Of a stretch of 64,000 bases of DNA, positions 11,164-21,700 are shown in pieces. Position numbers and translations under genes: made by a program. The DNA lies in assembly GCA_949317995.1 (NCBI GenBank), contig OX439049.1, positions 372,001-436,000 of the forward strand, in the 5' to 3' direction. Position 1 is the stretch's first letter. Every line of letters begins with the position of its first letter. This DNA is from Acholoe squamosa. Taxonomy: Eukaryota; Annelida; Polychaeta; Phyllodocida; Polynoidae. Under the pieces are notes generated by a model. That model saw only the letters and a list, made by a program, of their open reading frames with translations, did not search any database and was not told the origin of the DNA.

Positions 11164-13120
11164 TATAGACCATAAACTTTATTTTACACCTGTAGAGGCT
11201 GTAAATGACAGTCTCTATTGGTTGATGTAATATCCTGGTACCTCGTGTATAAGGCGCCCTAGGTCCAGAGCCCCCCACCCATGGAAACTGCGCCCGTAGC
11301 CTAGGGGTGGGGAGCATGTCTGTCTGTTTTAACCAATCTTACTCTGCCAAGTTGGCAGAGTAACTTTCCCATCACTGCTGTGAGTGAAGTACTCACTGTT
11401 TTGGTCCCAAAATTCGCCCATCATATCTTGAAGTCTTAATCTGGTGGACAATCATGTCAATAAATTTAGACCCTTTTTTAAGTGTGCACCTACAACTCAA
11501 ACCTCCAACTGCCATTTTTGGCACTGTACCAGAGCAGTGCTGCGCTGGGTATCCCCCATCTCTCACAGCAATAAAAGACTTCTAAAAAGTCTTGATTTTT
11601 TAGTTTCTAACCAATTTGAGTATCTGTTTCAAGAATTTTGAGCTTTTGGCACAGAAGAAGTAAATAATTCACTCAGGAGACCACATTGTGTGCTGACATT
11701 GTAGGCATTCTACATACTTACTCTCGAACTGAAGGAAGGGCCCATAGTAGGAATAACACCCCTGCACCCACTCCCGCTAGTCCCTATCTGTCACTATAGT
11801 AAATCAATCAATATGATTTTCTATTTTAGGGCTCTTTTCCACTGTCAACATTAACTATTTTCATGTATCAAGGGTAAAAATAACCAAGGAATCAGAATTT
11901 GTTGGTCATTTTACTCTAGATCCAGTCACTGATTTGATATCTTATCAGTTCTCAAATGGTATTGATGTGCGCAGACTGTAATTTCTATAAAACCTTGAAA
12001 TATAAAATGTTGATATTTTTGTCAATTCTTGGTCAATTTTTACATTTGAAACCTCTATTGAAAGCTTAAGACATTATCAGTTACCATAGAGGGAGAAAGA
12101 ATGAAATATCTGGACAGATTGTATATATTTCAGAAGAGTTATGACTTAAACTCGAAAATATCAAAACTAAATATTTGTGTAACTTTTTAAAACTTATATA
12201 GGATAACCACAAAAGTGTGTACTTTTAGAATCTTTCATCAGCTATTTATTATCTATTAGCCCAAATTAGCCCAAAGCTAAAGAGTATAGGAGAGTTGAGT
12301 AAAAAATCCAAGAATTTCAGGTCTGCTTATCACACTGCCATTTAGAAAATTTTGACTTTCCAACATGATCTATAATACTTATCTTAGTTCCTTTTGATGC
12401 AAAATATATCCCATTAATCCCCAAACTGTTGTGCTTACAGTGATGTTATTGGTTACCCTCTATGATCGTTCAATCAAATTTAATTTGAGATTAAGTAAAG
12501 CAAGGTCTGAAATGTGTGAGAACCAGTGCAGCCTGTGCACAGTGGGCAGGGACTGATAAGAGCCACACTGGCTGGAAATCCACTGACAGAAAATATTATA
12601 GAAGTTCCACATTCAATCCCTCATAACTTCTGTACTAGTAACACTATGAAGACAATTTAAACACCATTAAATTACTCAAGTTGCCATCTTCCCGGTGATG
12701 TAAAATTATCCGGGTAAATCCAAAATAAAAGTTTGGCATGTTTTCCCTACCCATAGTTCGAGCCTCTACGATCTAAAGGCGCCCCAGTACATAACACACT
12801 CTAAGTCTGAGTTTAAGCCTTACTTAGTAGTAGCCTAAGTAGGCCTTTTCCCATGATAAGGCGCTGCTGAGGCACACATTGAGTCATAGGCGTGTAAATA
12901 CACTATATAGTACCGTAATTCATTATTAATTAACTACCGGTATACCGTATAGCCTAGTATATTAATATAGCCTAGGCTATAGGCAGGCATAATTGGCATG
13001 ATCTAATACCGGTATACTGCAGCATAATAGTGGATAATACTAATAGTGGCGATCTAGAACCACCTGTACAGACAACTACTGCCTACCACTACATGTATGA
13101 TGTACCAATGGCAATACCAG
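11164..13120. other. No gene seen
   Basis: About 2 kb of AT-rich unique sequence without a recognisable exon. A fragment resembling the TACNGTAA elements (CTCGTGTATAAGGCGCC) lies near 11241. The sequence turns CpG-richer toward 13.1 kb. Confidence 0.6.
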
Positions 13121-13655
13121 CAGTAGCGTGCCCCGCCCACCAAAACCTCGCCCTACCTCTACTACCTGACACAAGTAACCCTAAAGTAACCTGATCATGG
13201 CTCCTCCACTGCCATCGTGAATAAACACCCAACACCACCAAGACCTTACCCGGCTCCATGTCTCATAGCAATGTGTAGGACCGAGTAGATAGTGGAGAAT
13301 ATTCCGTGGTGGAGACACTGGCCTGGACCCTGGGTGTGTGTAGCTGTGTACACAACCCTACGTGATAAATAATTCATGACAAGCTGCTGGTCGCAGCAGC
13401 AGCAGCACCGGGCGATAATACAAGCACTTCGCGGACACGGCTGTAAACAGTGCGGAATCTGGGATAAAACACGAGTTTTACATGAACTTACCTCGTCTTG
13501 ATTGTAGAGAAAGACGTAAGAGTTTAACATGTAAACACAGACGTGATAAAAGACGTACTTTGGTCAGAGTTCCCTGTCTACAAAATGTAAACATTGGACG
13601 CCGCCACCAGCACACCGGAAGCACGTGCTGTTTGTGTGGTGAGACCTTGAAACTC
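13121..13655. promoter_or_regulatory. Candidate bidirectional promoter of LDAH (-) and SNRNP48 (+)
   Basis: This is the only CpG-richer block between the two divergent genes. On the minus strand it holds a textbook donor, GACGAGGTAAGTTC, with the exon ending at 13492; this could be the 5' UTR exon of LDAH. On the plus strand a donor TGTGTGGTGAGACC would end an exon at 13638, a possible 5' UTR exon of SNRNP48. Head-to-head placement of the genes supports this, but no transcription start is visible and no TATA box is evident. Confidence 0.4.
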
Positions 13656-13793
13656 CAGAGGGGAATTCATTAGCCGCACGCCAGCCACGCGGCGGGCGCC
13701 AGAGGCGCACCTCCTCTCTAGCTGGAGTGTGAGCACGTTCAGGTCCGGGCGCGCGCCGATGGCTGGGCGTGCCGCCTATTGAATTCCCCTCTG
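13656..13793. mobile_element. GC-rich foldback element with 18-bp termini
   Basis: The left end CAGAGGGGAATTCATTAG and the right end CTATTGAATTCCCCTCTG are inverted copies (17 of 18 match). Complementarity continues inward through GCCGCACGCC/GGGCGTGCCGC, so most of the 138 bp can fold into one hairpin. It sits directly downstream of the plus-strand donor at 13638. Confidence 0.65.
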
Positions 13794-14279
13794 CAGGCGG
13801 CCAGAATCTGGTGAGATGTTTCTTCCCTGATTGCTTTGTTACTGATTGTTTGGTAAGTGTCAGTTGAATGTATCTGTGCTACTAAAGAAGTAAAGAAAAG
13901 GATGACTTGTGTTAGGTGTTGAAATACCCCGGGGTGCTTTTATACAACGCCGGTCCAAGTGTAATACTTCTATTATCGTCCATAAATTTTGATAAAACAA
14001 ATCAATTTAATAGCGATGGGACTCATTGCCAGAGGACAGACAGAAAACAGTTTGGTGGTTCTAGGGGTATAACTTATTTTGAAATTTGACATGGAAAAAT
14101 GTATCATATTTTGATGGAAACTCAAAATTCAGTGTGGAGGCGTAAATTCACTCAGGTCAGAATTGTGCAATTTCGAGCAAAATATGGTGCTAATCGTTTT
14201 CTTCTAGTCTCCAAGTATGCAAGCACCACCCTCGCACTAGGTGAGCTGGGAAGGTTTCCTATCAAATCCAAAATAATTT

Positions 14280-14516
14280 TACTGTAATCTCCTGCGTATA
14301 AGACGCGTCCTCTACGCCAAACAAAATGCTGAGGGGTCTTATAGCTTTCTCTCAAGTTGGGTGTGCGTCTTATACGAGGGGTAATTTTACTATAGAACAG
14401 TACTGGATTGACAAAAATAACCCTTAAAATGTGCGTCTTATACGCGAAAATGCATGTGCTAAGTTTGGGGTGCGTCTTATATGCAAAGCGCGTCTTCTAC
14501 GCGGGAGATTACGGTA
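14280..14516. mobile_element. TACNGTAA MITE, 237 bp, copy A
   Basis: Inverted termini: left TACTGTAATCTCCTGCGTAT, right TACGCGGGAGATTACGGTA. The interior repeats GCGTCTTATACG modules. The copy at 25846-26082 is the same length and follows the same order, so this is a real mobile family. There is no ORF. Confidence 0.85.
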
Positions 14517-14519
14517 CTT

Positions 14520-15245
14520 AATATTCTTTTTTGGTTAAGACTAGAACAGGGTACAACAAACCCTATTCTGAATGAGGCTTTCTCCAAAATGAAGAATGAT
14601 AAACACCAATGGCTGAATGATATACAGTATCTTTTATGTGCGATTGGTTGTAAAAAACGTCTGGCTCAACCCCTATGCATGGTCTAAGTACTCGCTTAAG
14701 TCCCTCATAAAAAGGAGACTCAATGATTTACATATTCAAAAGTACAACCAATACATCAGTGATGAAAAGCATGCTGCATGGTGCAGTGTTCTTAACACTT
14801 GTCAGGATGATCTAAATGAGCCATATGGCGAAAGTGAATATCTGAGTCACATACACTCACACCATTAGAAGCTATATCACTTAACTGTGCATTGATACCA
14901 ACTGTACCCATGATAGCTTATCAAGAAGCTATAAAGGGAAGAAACCAATGGATTCTATCTGTTCGCAATGTTATGCAACTCAAGATGTGAAACATTGCAT
15001 TATTCTGCTCTGTACCATCAATACAATATGCCAGGGAAAGCTTTGAAGGGGAATACCCGAATTTTGTCGACTACTACAAAAACCATAATGATAACAGTAA
15101 ACCCCTACTGCAAATCATCAAGCAAGCCTGCTGGGATGAATTGTATTCTGTCATATATAAAAACACTATATAGCTTAATCAATGTTGATCTGGTCCTGAC
15201 ATGAATGTATCCTTACATTAATCAATAAAGCCTTCTTGAATCTTG
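14520..15245 (+). pseudogene. 5'-truncated, broken LINE 3' end
   Basis: Broken frames on the plus strand read like the C-terminal portion of a non-LTR retrotransposon polyprotein: NPILNEAFSKMKND, KRRLNDLHIQKYNQYISDEK, AYQEAIKGRNQWILSVRN, and FVDYYKNHNDN near the end. Frameshifts and stops interrupt it (for example around 14660 and 14990). The end contains AATAAAGCCTTCTTGAATC, a LINE-like 3' terminus. The clade is not assigned, and it differs from the LINE at the right edge of the window. Confidence 0.6.
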
Positions 15246-15641
15246 AGTCTTTTCAGCACACAGATATTTAGGAACCAGTTTTAGATTCTTGTAGAAAACA
15301 AAATTGTGGACATTTTGGTTGTGGTTCTAAAAAGGTGCCCCAAAACATTATGATTTAAAAAAAAATGGTTAAAAATTCGAAATATTTTAATTCAATTTCA
15401 GATTTTATAAAATTCTTTTTTTTCTTCATTAGACAGGAAGCTTGGTATTTTAATTGCTCTTTAAAGAGTGTTATTTGACAAAGGAGTTTAGGAATTACAA
15501 CAAATTTAGTAACTGATGGCAGGATGAGACTCACCCTGGTCAGAGCAAACATGGCCATGTATATACTTGATGTTTTAATAAACTAGACATCCCACAAGAA
15601 AATGCCTATGATATTCCTATTCTATGAGTCTTATTACATAA
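15246..15641. other. No gene seen
   Basis: AT-rich sequence with A/T runs and no supported feature. Confidence 0.6.
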
Positions 15642-15947
15642 GGCCACACCAAAAAAATAAGTTGGTCTACGGATTTCCCTCTCCATATTTTCGGAAGTAC
15701 AAATTTTTTTTTTCTTTGAAAAAAATCTCGTCTACGGACTTCGCTCGCTTCACTTTCTACAAGTTTTCTCTTTGTGATGTTTGGCAAAAAAAAAATTTAA
15801 ATAAAATTTTTTCGCTCGCCTCAGTTTTCCAGCAAGGAATCCATTGGACGCCAAAAGATTCTTTAAAATAAAAACATATATTTCGCTCGCTCGCACCATT
15901 TTTTCAAAACCAAAATCCGTAGACCAATTTATTTTTTTGGTGTGGCC
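15642..15947. mobile_element. Harbinger-like MITE, 306 bp, copy 1
   Basis: Termini begin GGCCACACCAAAAAAATAAG and end as the inverse, with inverted repeats extending 35 bp or more. It is flanked by TAA on both sides (15639-15641 and 15948-15950). A 3-bp TWA target and GG(G/C)C-type ends fit PIF/Harbinger. A second copy, in the opposite internal orientation, lies at 29184. Confidence 0.8.
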
Positions 15948-16578
15948 TAACATACCAAAATATGATGTTTTTCCATGGAACAGAAGTACCAAAATTCAGG
16001 TCTTGAAGTTGCCCAATTTACTATAGTGACAGATATTCAGTGCTTTTCACAGGCTCCCGGCACCCATCCCCAAGTCAACGCCAACGGCTCCCAAGCGGCT
16101 AGCCTTGCCATTGCCAAGGCTTGCCCCCCCCCCGCCCAAGGCCAAGCACTTCAAGCAGGACCAACTCCTGGGGCCAAGTCAACTATAGACACAGCTTGGT
16201 CTCAGAATATTGCATTACTGAGACGCACAGATAGTACTATTAAAACAGGTGACACTCAGAATGGGTTGTTTTCATCTACTGCCCTTGCCCCAATCACTCA
16301 GGGTGCCTGTATTATTGTTAGTATTACCTACCACTTGTTGCTGTAATGTCAATAAAGTCCAAATACCTGTAATATCCAACATTTCCCTGCTGAAGTGGAG
16401 ACCTGCATGGGTCCATGAAAGCACCATGACAGATTGATGACCTCTTATGTCACTTCCTGTGCCAATTACTTGGGGTCACCTGAGGGAGCATGCATGCAGT
16501 GCACAGGTGTGGCCTTCCATGATTGCCATGCATGACTGAGCCCCACTGTAAAACAATGCTCCCTGGCCCCTGCAACTG
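15948..16578. other. No gene seen
   Basis: Contains a C-run with a run of AAGGC-type words near 16090-16170 and short chance frames. No conserved protein is recognisable. Confidence 0.55.
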
Positions 16579-16874
16579 TCGGTACGTTCGACCCCTGGCT
16601 TCGTAACTTACGGAGTTCCGCTCCAATTACCAACTGGGTTTACTTGAGTAAGGCCAGACCCAGACACATGTATCACATGAAGTCATGTGACATCTGTTTG
16701 TAGCATAGGAATGGTGCACTGTGGGATACAAACAGAGGTCTGAGGCTCTGTATCTTACACAACAACCTGCCCTGACCCATTTATGATGTCACAGACTGGT
16801 AGCCAATCCGATAACCCGGCAGGTTACTCAAGTAACTCACGCACGTCAGTTTGGCCAGGGGTCGAACGGACCGA
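16579..16874. mobile_element. TIR element (TCGGTACGTTCGACCCCTGG family), full copy
   Basis: The left end TCGGTACGTTCGACCCCTGG is matched by the inverted right end CCAGGGGTCGAACGGACCGA. The body is shared with 60769-61024 and 61223-61510, including GCATAGGAATGGTGCACTGT and GGTAGCCAATCCGATAAC. It is 296 bp with no ORF. It is non-autonomous; the superfamily is not assigned. Confidence 0.85.
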
Positions 16875-17299
16875 CCTTGACCTAATGGCCTTGACATGAT
16901 TACCCAGCAGCCACTTCAGGCTGACTAGTTTAATTTTCAAACACTAGGTGTCCCTGACCATCCCCCTACCGTGAGTTCTACACACTACAGGCTGACCAGC
17001 CATGTTGTAAATATGGTCCCTGGTCTCTCCATTTGGGAAAGAAATCCACTGCACTTAATTTAGGGCAGGACATAACATGAATGATTGAGCCCAAGGACAA
17101 GACATACCTACCAGGCAGGTCCATGGAAACAGTGAGTGGGTACATGCTTTAGTTGCTGAGTGCAAGGCTTTTGAAAATGTACCCCTCCAAATGGGGCTTG
17201 GAGGGTCAACAAATTCCGCCCCGGCTTATGTACTGATCAGCCTGGTCCAAAGAGTACCAAAAGCAGGACAAACCTTCAACAGGACGGGCTTCCCTAGCC

Positions 17300-17466
17300 C
17301 ACTTAAAAGGGTCTATATCTCCTCTTTCCTATCCCCTCAGGATATGTGTGGTGCACATATGCGCGGGCACTGACACATTCCTCTGTTAAATTATCAACCT
17401 GTGAAGCACGGGATAGCCACTTAGTGCCGCTAAAGTGCTGTAAAACACAAATCAATCAATCAATCA
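17300..17466 (+). mobile_element. SINE with AATC-repeat tail (tail A)
   Basis: The core TATCTCCTCTTTCCTATCCC, then ATGTGTGGTGCACATATGCG, is shared with the SINE at 29591. The 3' part is different: AAGCACGGGATAGCCACTTA, then GTGCTGTAAAACAC and repeated AATC. A minus-strand truncated copy of this tail is at 40311-40376. The 5' boundary is uncertain. Confidence 0.6.
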
Positions 17467-18565
17467 TTTTGAAAATGTGTCACCTGTTCTTACTATGACT
17501 TACTTTCCAGCTGTGAACAAAGTATCACAGCTGGATACTCCAGTTAAGTCACCTAAAGTGCACCAGGTACCAGGGCTCAGAGGTTTAGTGATGGGTATTC
17601 ATATCAAGTGATAAATCAGAGAGACAACACAGACTTGTTGTACTGAAGGCTGCCCTGTTGGAATCCCACAATGCTCTGTTGTTGATTGGCTCAGGGACCA
17701 CCCTGAGTCTATACCGCCGGGTAGGTGGTGGCATTGGCAAAAAGTCAGTTATACAATTTTCAATCTCAATTTTCTACAAGAAACAAAGCATGTAAACAAA
17801 TAAAATCACCATACATGAGTAGTTCATATATCAGTCTTTAGTTACAGTAAAGAAAAAAATTAAAAAATCCATACATGAGTTCATACAAAATTAAACAAAG
17901 AAAAAAGTCATTTCATAAAAATATTTTCTCCAATCCAGTCCTCCATAGGTTTACCTCTGGGCTGGACTTTTCTCTCTTTGTTCCTATTTGTTTCAAAAAC
18001 AGCGTCTAAAAGTGAGACGGTTTGGACGCCTTTCAAAAAACGCGGGAAAAGACACCCTGAGCCCTCTGTGCCAATGCATGTTGAATTTTTCAAAGTCCCT
18101 GTAGGTGGCTCTGCACAATTTTCCCGGCACAGACGTCACAATAGGCAGCCTAAGTCTCGCGATAAACCATGTCATAAAAAAACAATTCTGATTTGGAACT
18201 ATAATAGCCAATATTTCAATTGACCTGTACTGCTGCAGGCCCACCATATATGAATTTTTTAGGCTCAACTCTCATCCTTTCAAAAGTTATCCTTGGCCTA
18301 AAAAAATCCCCTATCCCTCAAGTGGGTGATAATTCTATGAGCACAGAATGAGGGCTCACGTGATGTGACTTCAACTCCCTATGGCAGTGGACTGATGGCC
18401 CCAATCTTCTACTGATGACTGATGCCAGTGATGGCCCAAACCACTACAAAAGCTATAGCCTATAGGGATTTAGGGAATGTATTGGAGGGTATCAAGTAAG
18501 GAAACCTGGTCAGGAAACCTTCCCTTTACCAATTAAAGTCTTATAAACCTGTTTGTGTCTTACAG
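17467..18565. other. No gene seen; upstream of SNRNP48 exon 1
   Basis: About 1.1 kb with no conserved exon. It ends in a good 3' splice site, GTTTGTGTCTTACAG, immediately before the SNRNP48 start exon. Confidence 0.55.
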
Positions 18566-18711
18566 CACCCACTATGCCGCTTACACCAGAGGAGCTGGCA
18601 GCACGCCAGGCGGCGTTGGACGACCTGGGGCGGTGTATAGCAGACACCAAGACGTGGGTACAGGACGTACTGCAGCAGGTCGGATGGAGTCAGGAACACC
18701 TTCTACAGAAG
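18566..18711 (+). CDS. SNRNP48: SNRNP48 exon 1 (start codon at 18574)
   Basis: The acceptor TTGTGTCTTACAG ends at 18565, so this exon probably has a non-coding exon upstream. ATG at 18574 begins MPLTPEELAARQAALDDL, followed by RCIADTKTWVQDVLQQVGW and QEHLLQK. The donor is CAGAAG/GTACTTATAC, phase 0. The segment corresponds to the vertebrate N-terminus (EERRRLQEELNEFV and a GWDLDSL-like end). Its 3' half and donor head the tandem array that follows. Confidence 0.88.
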
Positions 18712-21700
18712 GTACTTATACTGGGACAGTACTACAGGGTTTATTATATTAGGTTGTACTGGGGGGGCCGTGTATAGCAGTGACCAAGACGTGGGTACAG
18801 GACGTACTGCAGCAGGTCGGATGGAGTCAGGAACACCTTCTACAGAAGGTACTTATACTGGGACAGTACTACAGGGTTTATTATATTAGGTTGTACTGGG
18901 GGGGGGGCGGTGTATAGCAGACACCAAGACGTGGGTACAGGACGTACTGCAGCAGGTCGGATGGAGTCAGGAACACCTTCTACAGAAGGTACTTATACTG
19001 GGACAGTATTACCGGGTTTATTATATTAGGTTGTACTGGGGCGGTGTATAGCAGACACCAAGATGTGGGTACAGGACGTACTGCAGCAGGTCGGATGGAG
19101 TCAGGAACACCTTCTACAGAAGGTACTTATACTGGGACAGTACTAGAGGGTTTATTATATTAGGTTGTACTGGGGGGGGGCGGTGTATAGCAGACACCAA
19201 GACGTGGGTACAGGACGTACTGCAGCAGGTCGGATGGAGTCAGGAACACCTTCTACAGAAGGTACTTATACTGGGACAGTACTACAGGGTTTATTTTATT
19301 AGGTTGTACTGGGGGGCGGTGTATAGCAGACACCAAGACGTGGGTACAGGACGTACTGCAGCAGGTCGGATGGAGTCAGGAACACCTTCTACAGAAGGTA
19401 CTTATACTGGGACAGTACTACCGGGTTTATTATATTAGGTTGTACTGGGGGGGCGGTGTATAGCAGACACCAAGATGTGGGTACAGGACGTACTGCAGCA
19501 GGTCGGATGGAGTCAGGAACACCTTCTACAGAAGGTACTTATACTGGGACAGTACTACAGGGTTTATTATATTAGGTTGTACTGGGGGGCGGTGTATAGC
19601 AGACACCAAGACGTGGGTACAGGACGTACTGCAGCAGGTCGGATGGAGTCAGGAACACCTTCTACAGAAGGTACTTATACTGGGACAGTACTACCGGGTT
19701 TATTATATTAGGTTGTACTGGGGGGGCGGTGTATAGCAGACACCAAGACGTGGGTACAGGACGTACGCAGCAGGTCGGATGGAGTCAGGAACACCTTCTA
19801 CAGAAGGTACTTATACTGGGACAGTACTACAGGGTTTATTATATTAGGTTGTACTGGGGGGCGGTGTATAGCAGACACCAAGATGTGGGTACAGGACGTA
19901 CTGCAGCAGGTCGGATGGAGTCAGGAACACCTTCTACAGAAGGTACTTATACTGGGACAGTACTACAGGGTTTATTATATTAGGTTGTACTGGGGGGCGG
20001 TGTATAGCAGACACCAAGATGTGGGTACAGGACGTACTGCAGCAGGTCGGATGGAGTCAGGAACACCTTCTACAGAAGGTACTTATACTGGGACAGTACT
20101 ACAGGGTTTATTATATTAGGTTGTACTGGGGGGCGGTGTATAGCAGACACCAAGACGTGGGTACAGGACGTACTGCAGCAGGTCGGATGGAGTCAGGAAC
20201 ACCTTCTACAGAAGGTACTTACAATGGAAATTATGAGTTATAAATAGTGAATTATTCAGAGATGGAAATGCATCATGACATATGCCATAAACATCCACTT
20301 TGTTTAGCTGCAGAATGGTTATGGGCAGATTAATGTTCAAAGGCAATAAAAGTGATAACTAACGCCTGCAGGCGTTGATAAATTTCTGTCATAAACTGTT
20401 AACCTAGGTGTAAACTCCAGCTAACAGGCTTTAAGAAGTCCTTCAGTCAACACCTAGACTAAGCTAGAGTTTGATTTATACCATCTTTATCCATTTTTAT
20501 TTAATACTGCGCATATGTAATGGACGTACCCAGATCTTGGTTCTTTGATAATATGTAAGTCGCATCCCGGTTCTAATTGCCTGCTTCTGTATTTTATGCC
20601 ATAGTCTATGTCGTTGTCTAAGCAGCCTTAGTGCAAGAAGGTTGTAACTGACATTTTGAGTTTTCTTCTGTTTTAACATGCATTGACCCTTATCTAGCTA
20701 CAATGACAGTGCTGGAGCTCTGTCTATGATTTGTTTACCTACAGGCCCCAGTGCAATCTTGGTGTTTCCACTTTGTGCTATAGTAAGTGGAACACTTCTT
20801 TTTGCCTCTGCTGCAAAACTTGAAAAAAAGAGTTACCACCTTCTTGCACTAAGGCAACGATGTATCAATATTTATTATGTAATAATTGGACCCACTTGCC
20901 CCACCAGGATGAGGACCTTTCTGTGTGTCCCCACGACAACGCTCACCTCGTACCCACTTCGCGCCTAGACAAACACATCGCAGACTGCACCATACTCAAA
21001 CAGGGGTACTCCAGGGAACAACTGGTAACTATCATAACCTATGTGATAAGTAGAGAACTCGACCGCTTTTACTTTATTCATATATTGTACATTTTACCAT
21101 TCATACGACATCCAATATCGCTCACTATGCTATACTCGCCTATAATGTATGCAGTAGTACCACACCCTGCCTCTAGGGGTGGTACACCTGATGGTCATTA
21201 TGTATATACAGCCAGGTGCTATTACAACTGCCAGCATTACCAACTAGCTACTCGCTGAGTTACCATCTTACCAGCATGTACTTTGTACAATAAAGCTATC
21301 ATCAATTATCCACTAATTGCCAGCTTCTTGTTATCACTATGTTCATGTTATTGACTAAATAACCCAATAGCTAGATATGACACTAACAGAGATGCCACTT
21401 TTTCTGGTTTACCAGGATTTCCTGGTTTAAATTCTGTTAAATTCCTGGGAAAATGTGTCCAAAGTACAGTTTTCTTGGTTTTTGCCCCCCTCGTTGCATG
21501 TTATTGTTGGATAACAGTCACAAGTCATGACATATCCATTAACTACTTATTTTATTACACGATAATCAATAAAAAAAAATCAATAAATTCAAGTTGAAAA
21601 TAGTACACGATCAGCACACACACCTCGGCGCCCGGCAGCCGTTGGTTTGGTCTGAACCCGTCCCGCAGTCCTCGCGGACAGCTACAGCAAAAAAAGAATA

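Noticed and set aside
10594..11175. Two long frames on opposite strands in the 66-bp array
   Set aside because: Simultaneous openness on both strands is a property of the unit, not evidence for genes.
13246..13530. Minus-strand 94-codon frame in the CpG-rich block
   Set aside because: It overlaps the candidate 5' UTR donor and has no conserved features. Openness is explained by base composition.
16040..16210. Possible processed pseudogene (Ala/Pro-rich frame)
   Set aside because: Low-complexity composition, no poly(A), no recognisable parent.
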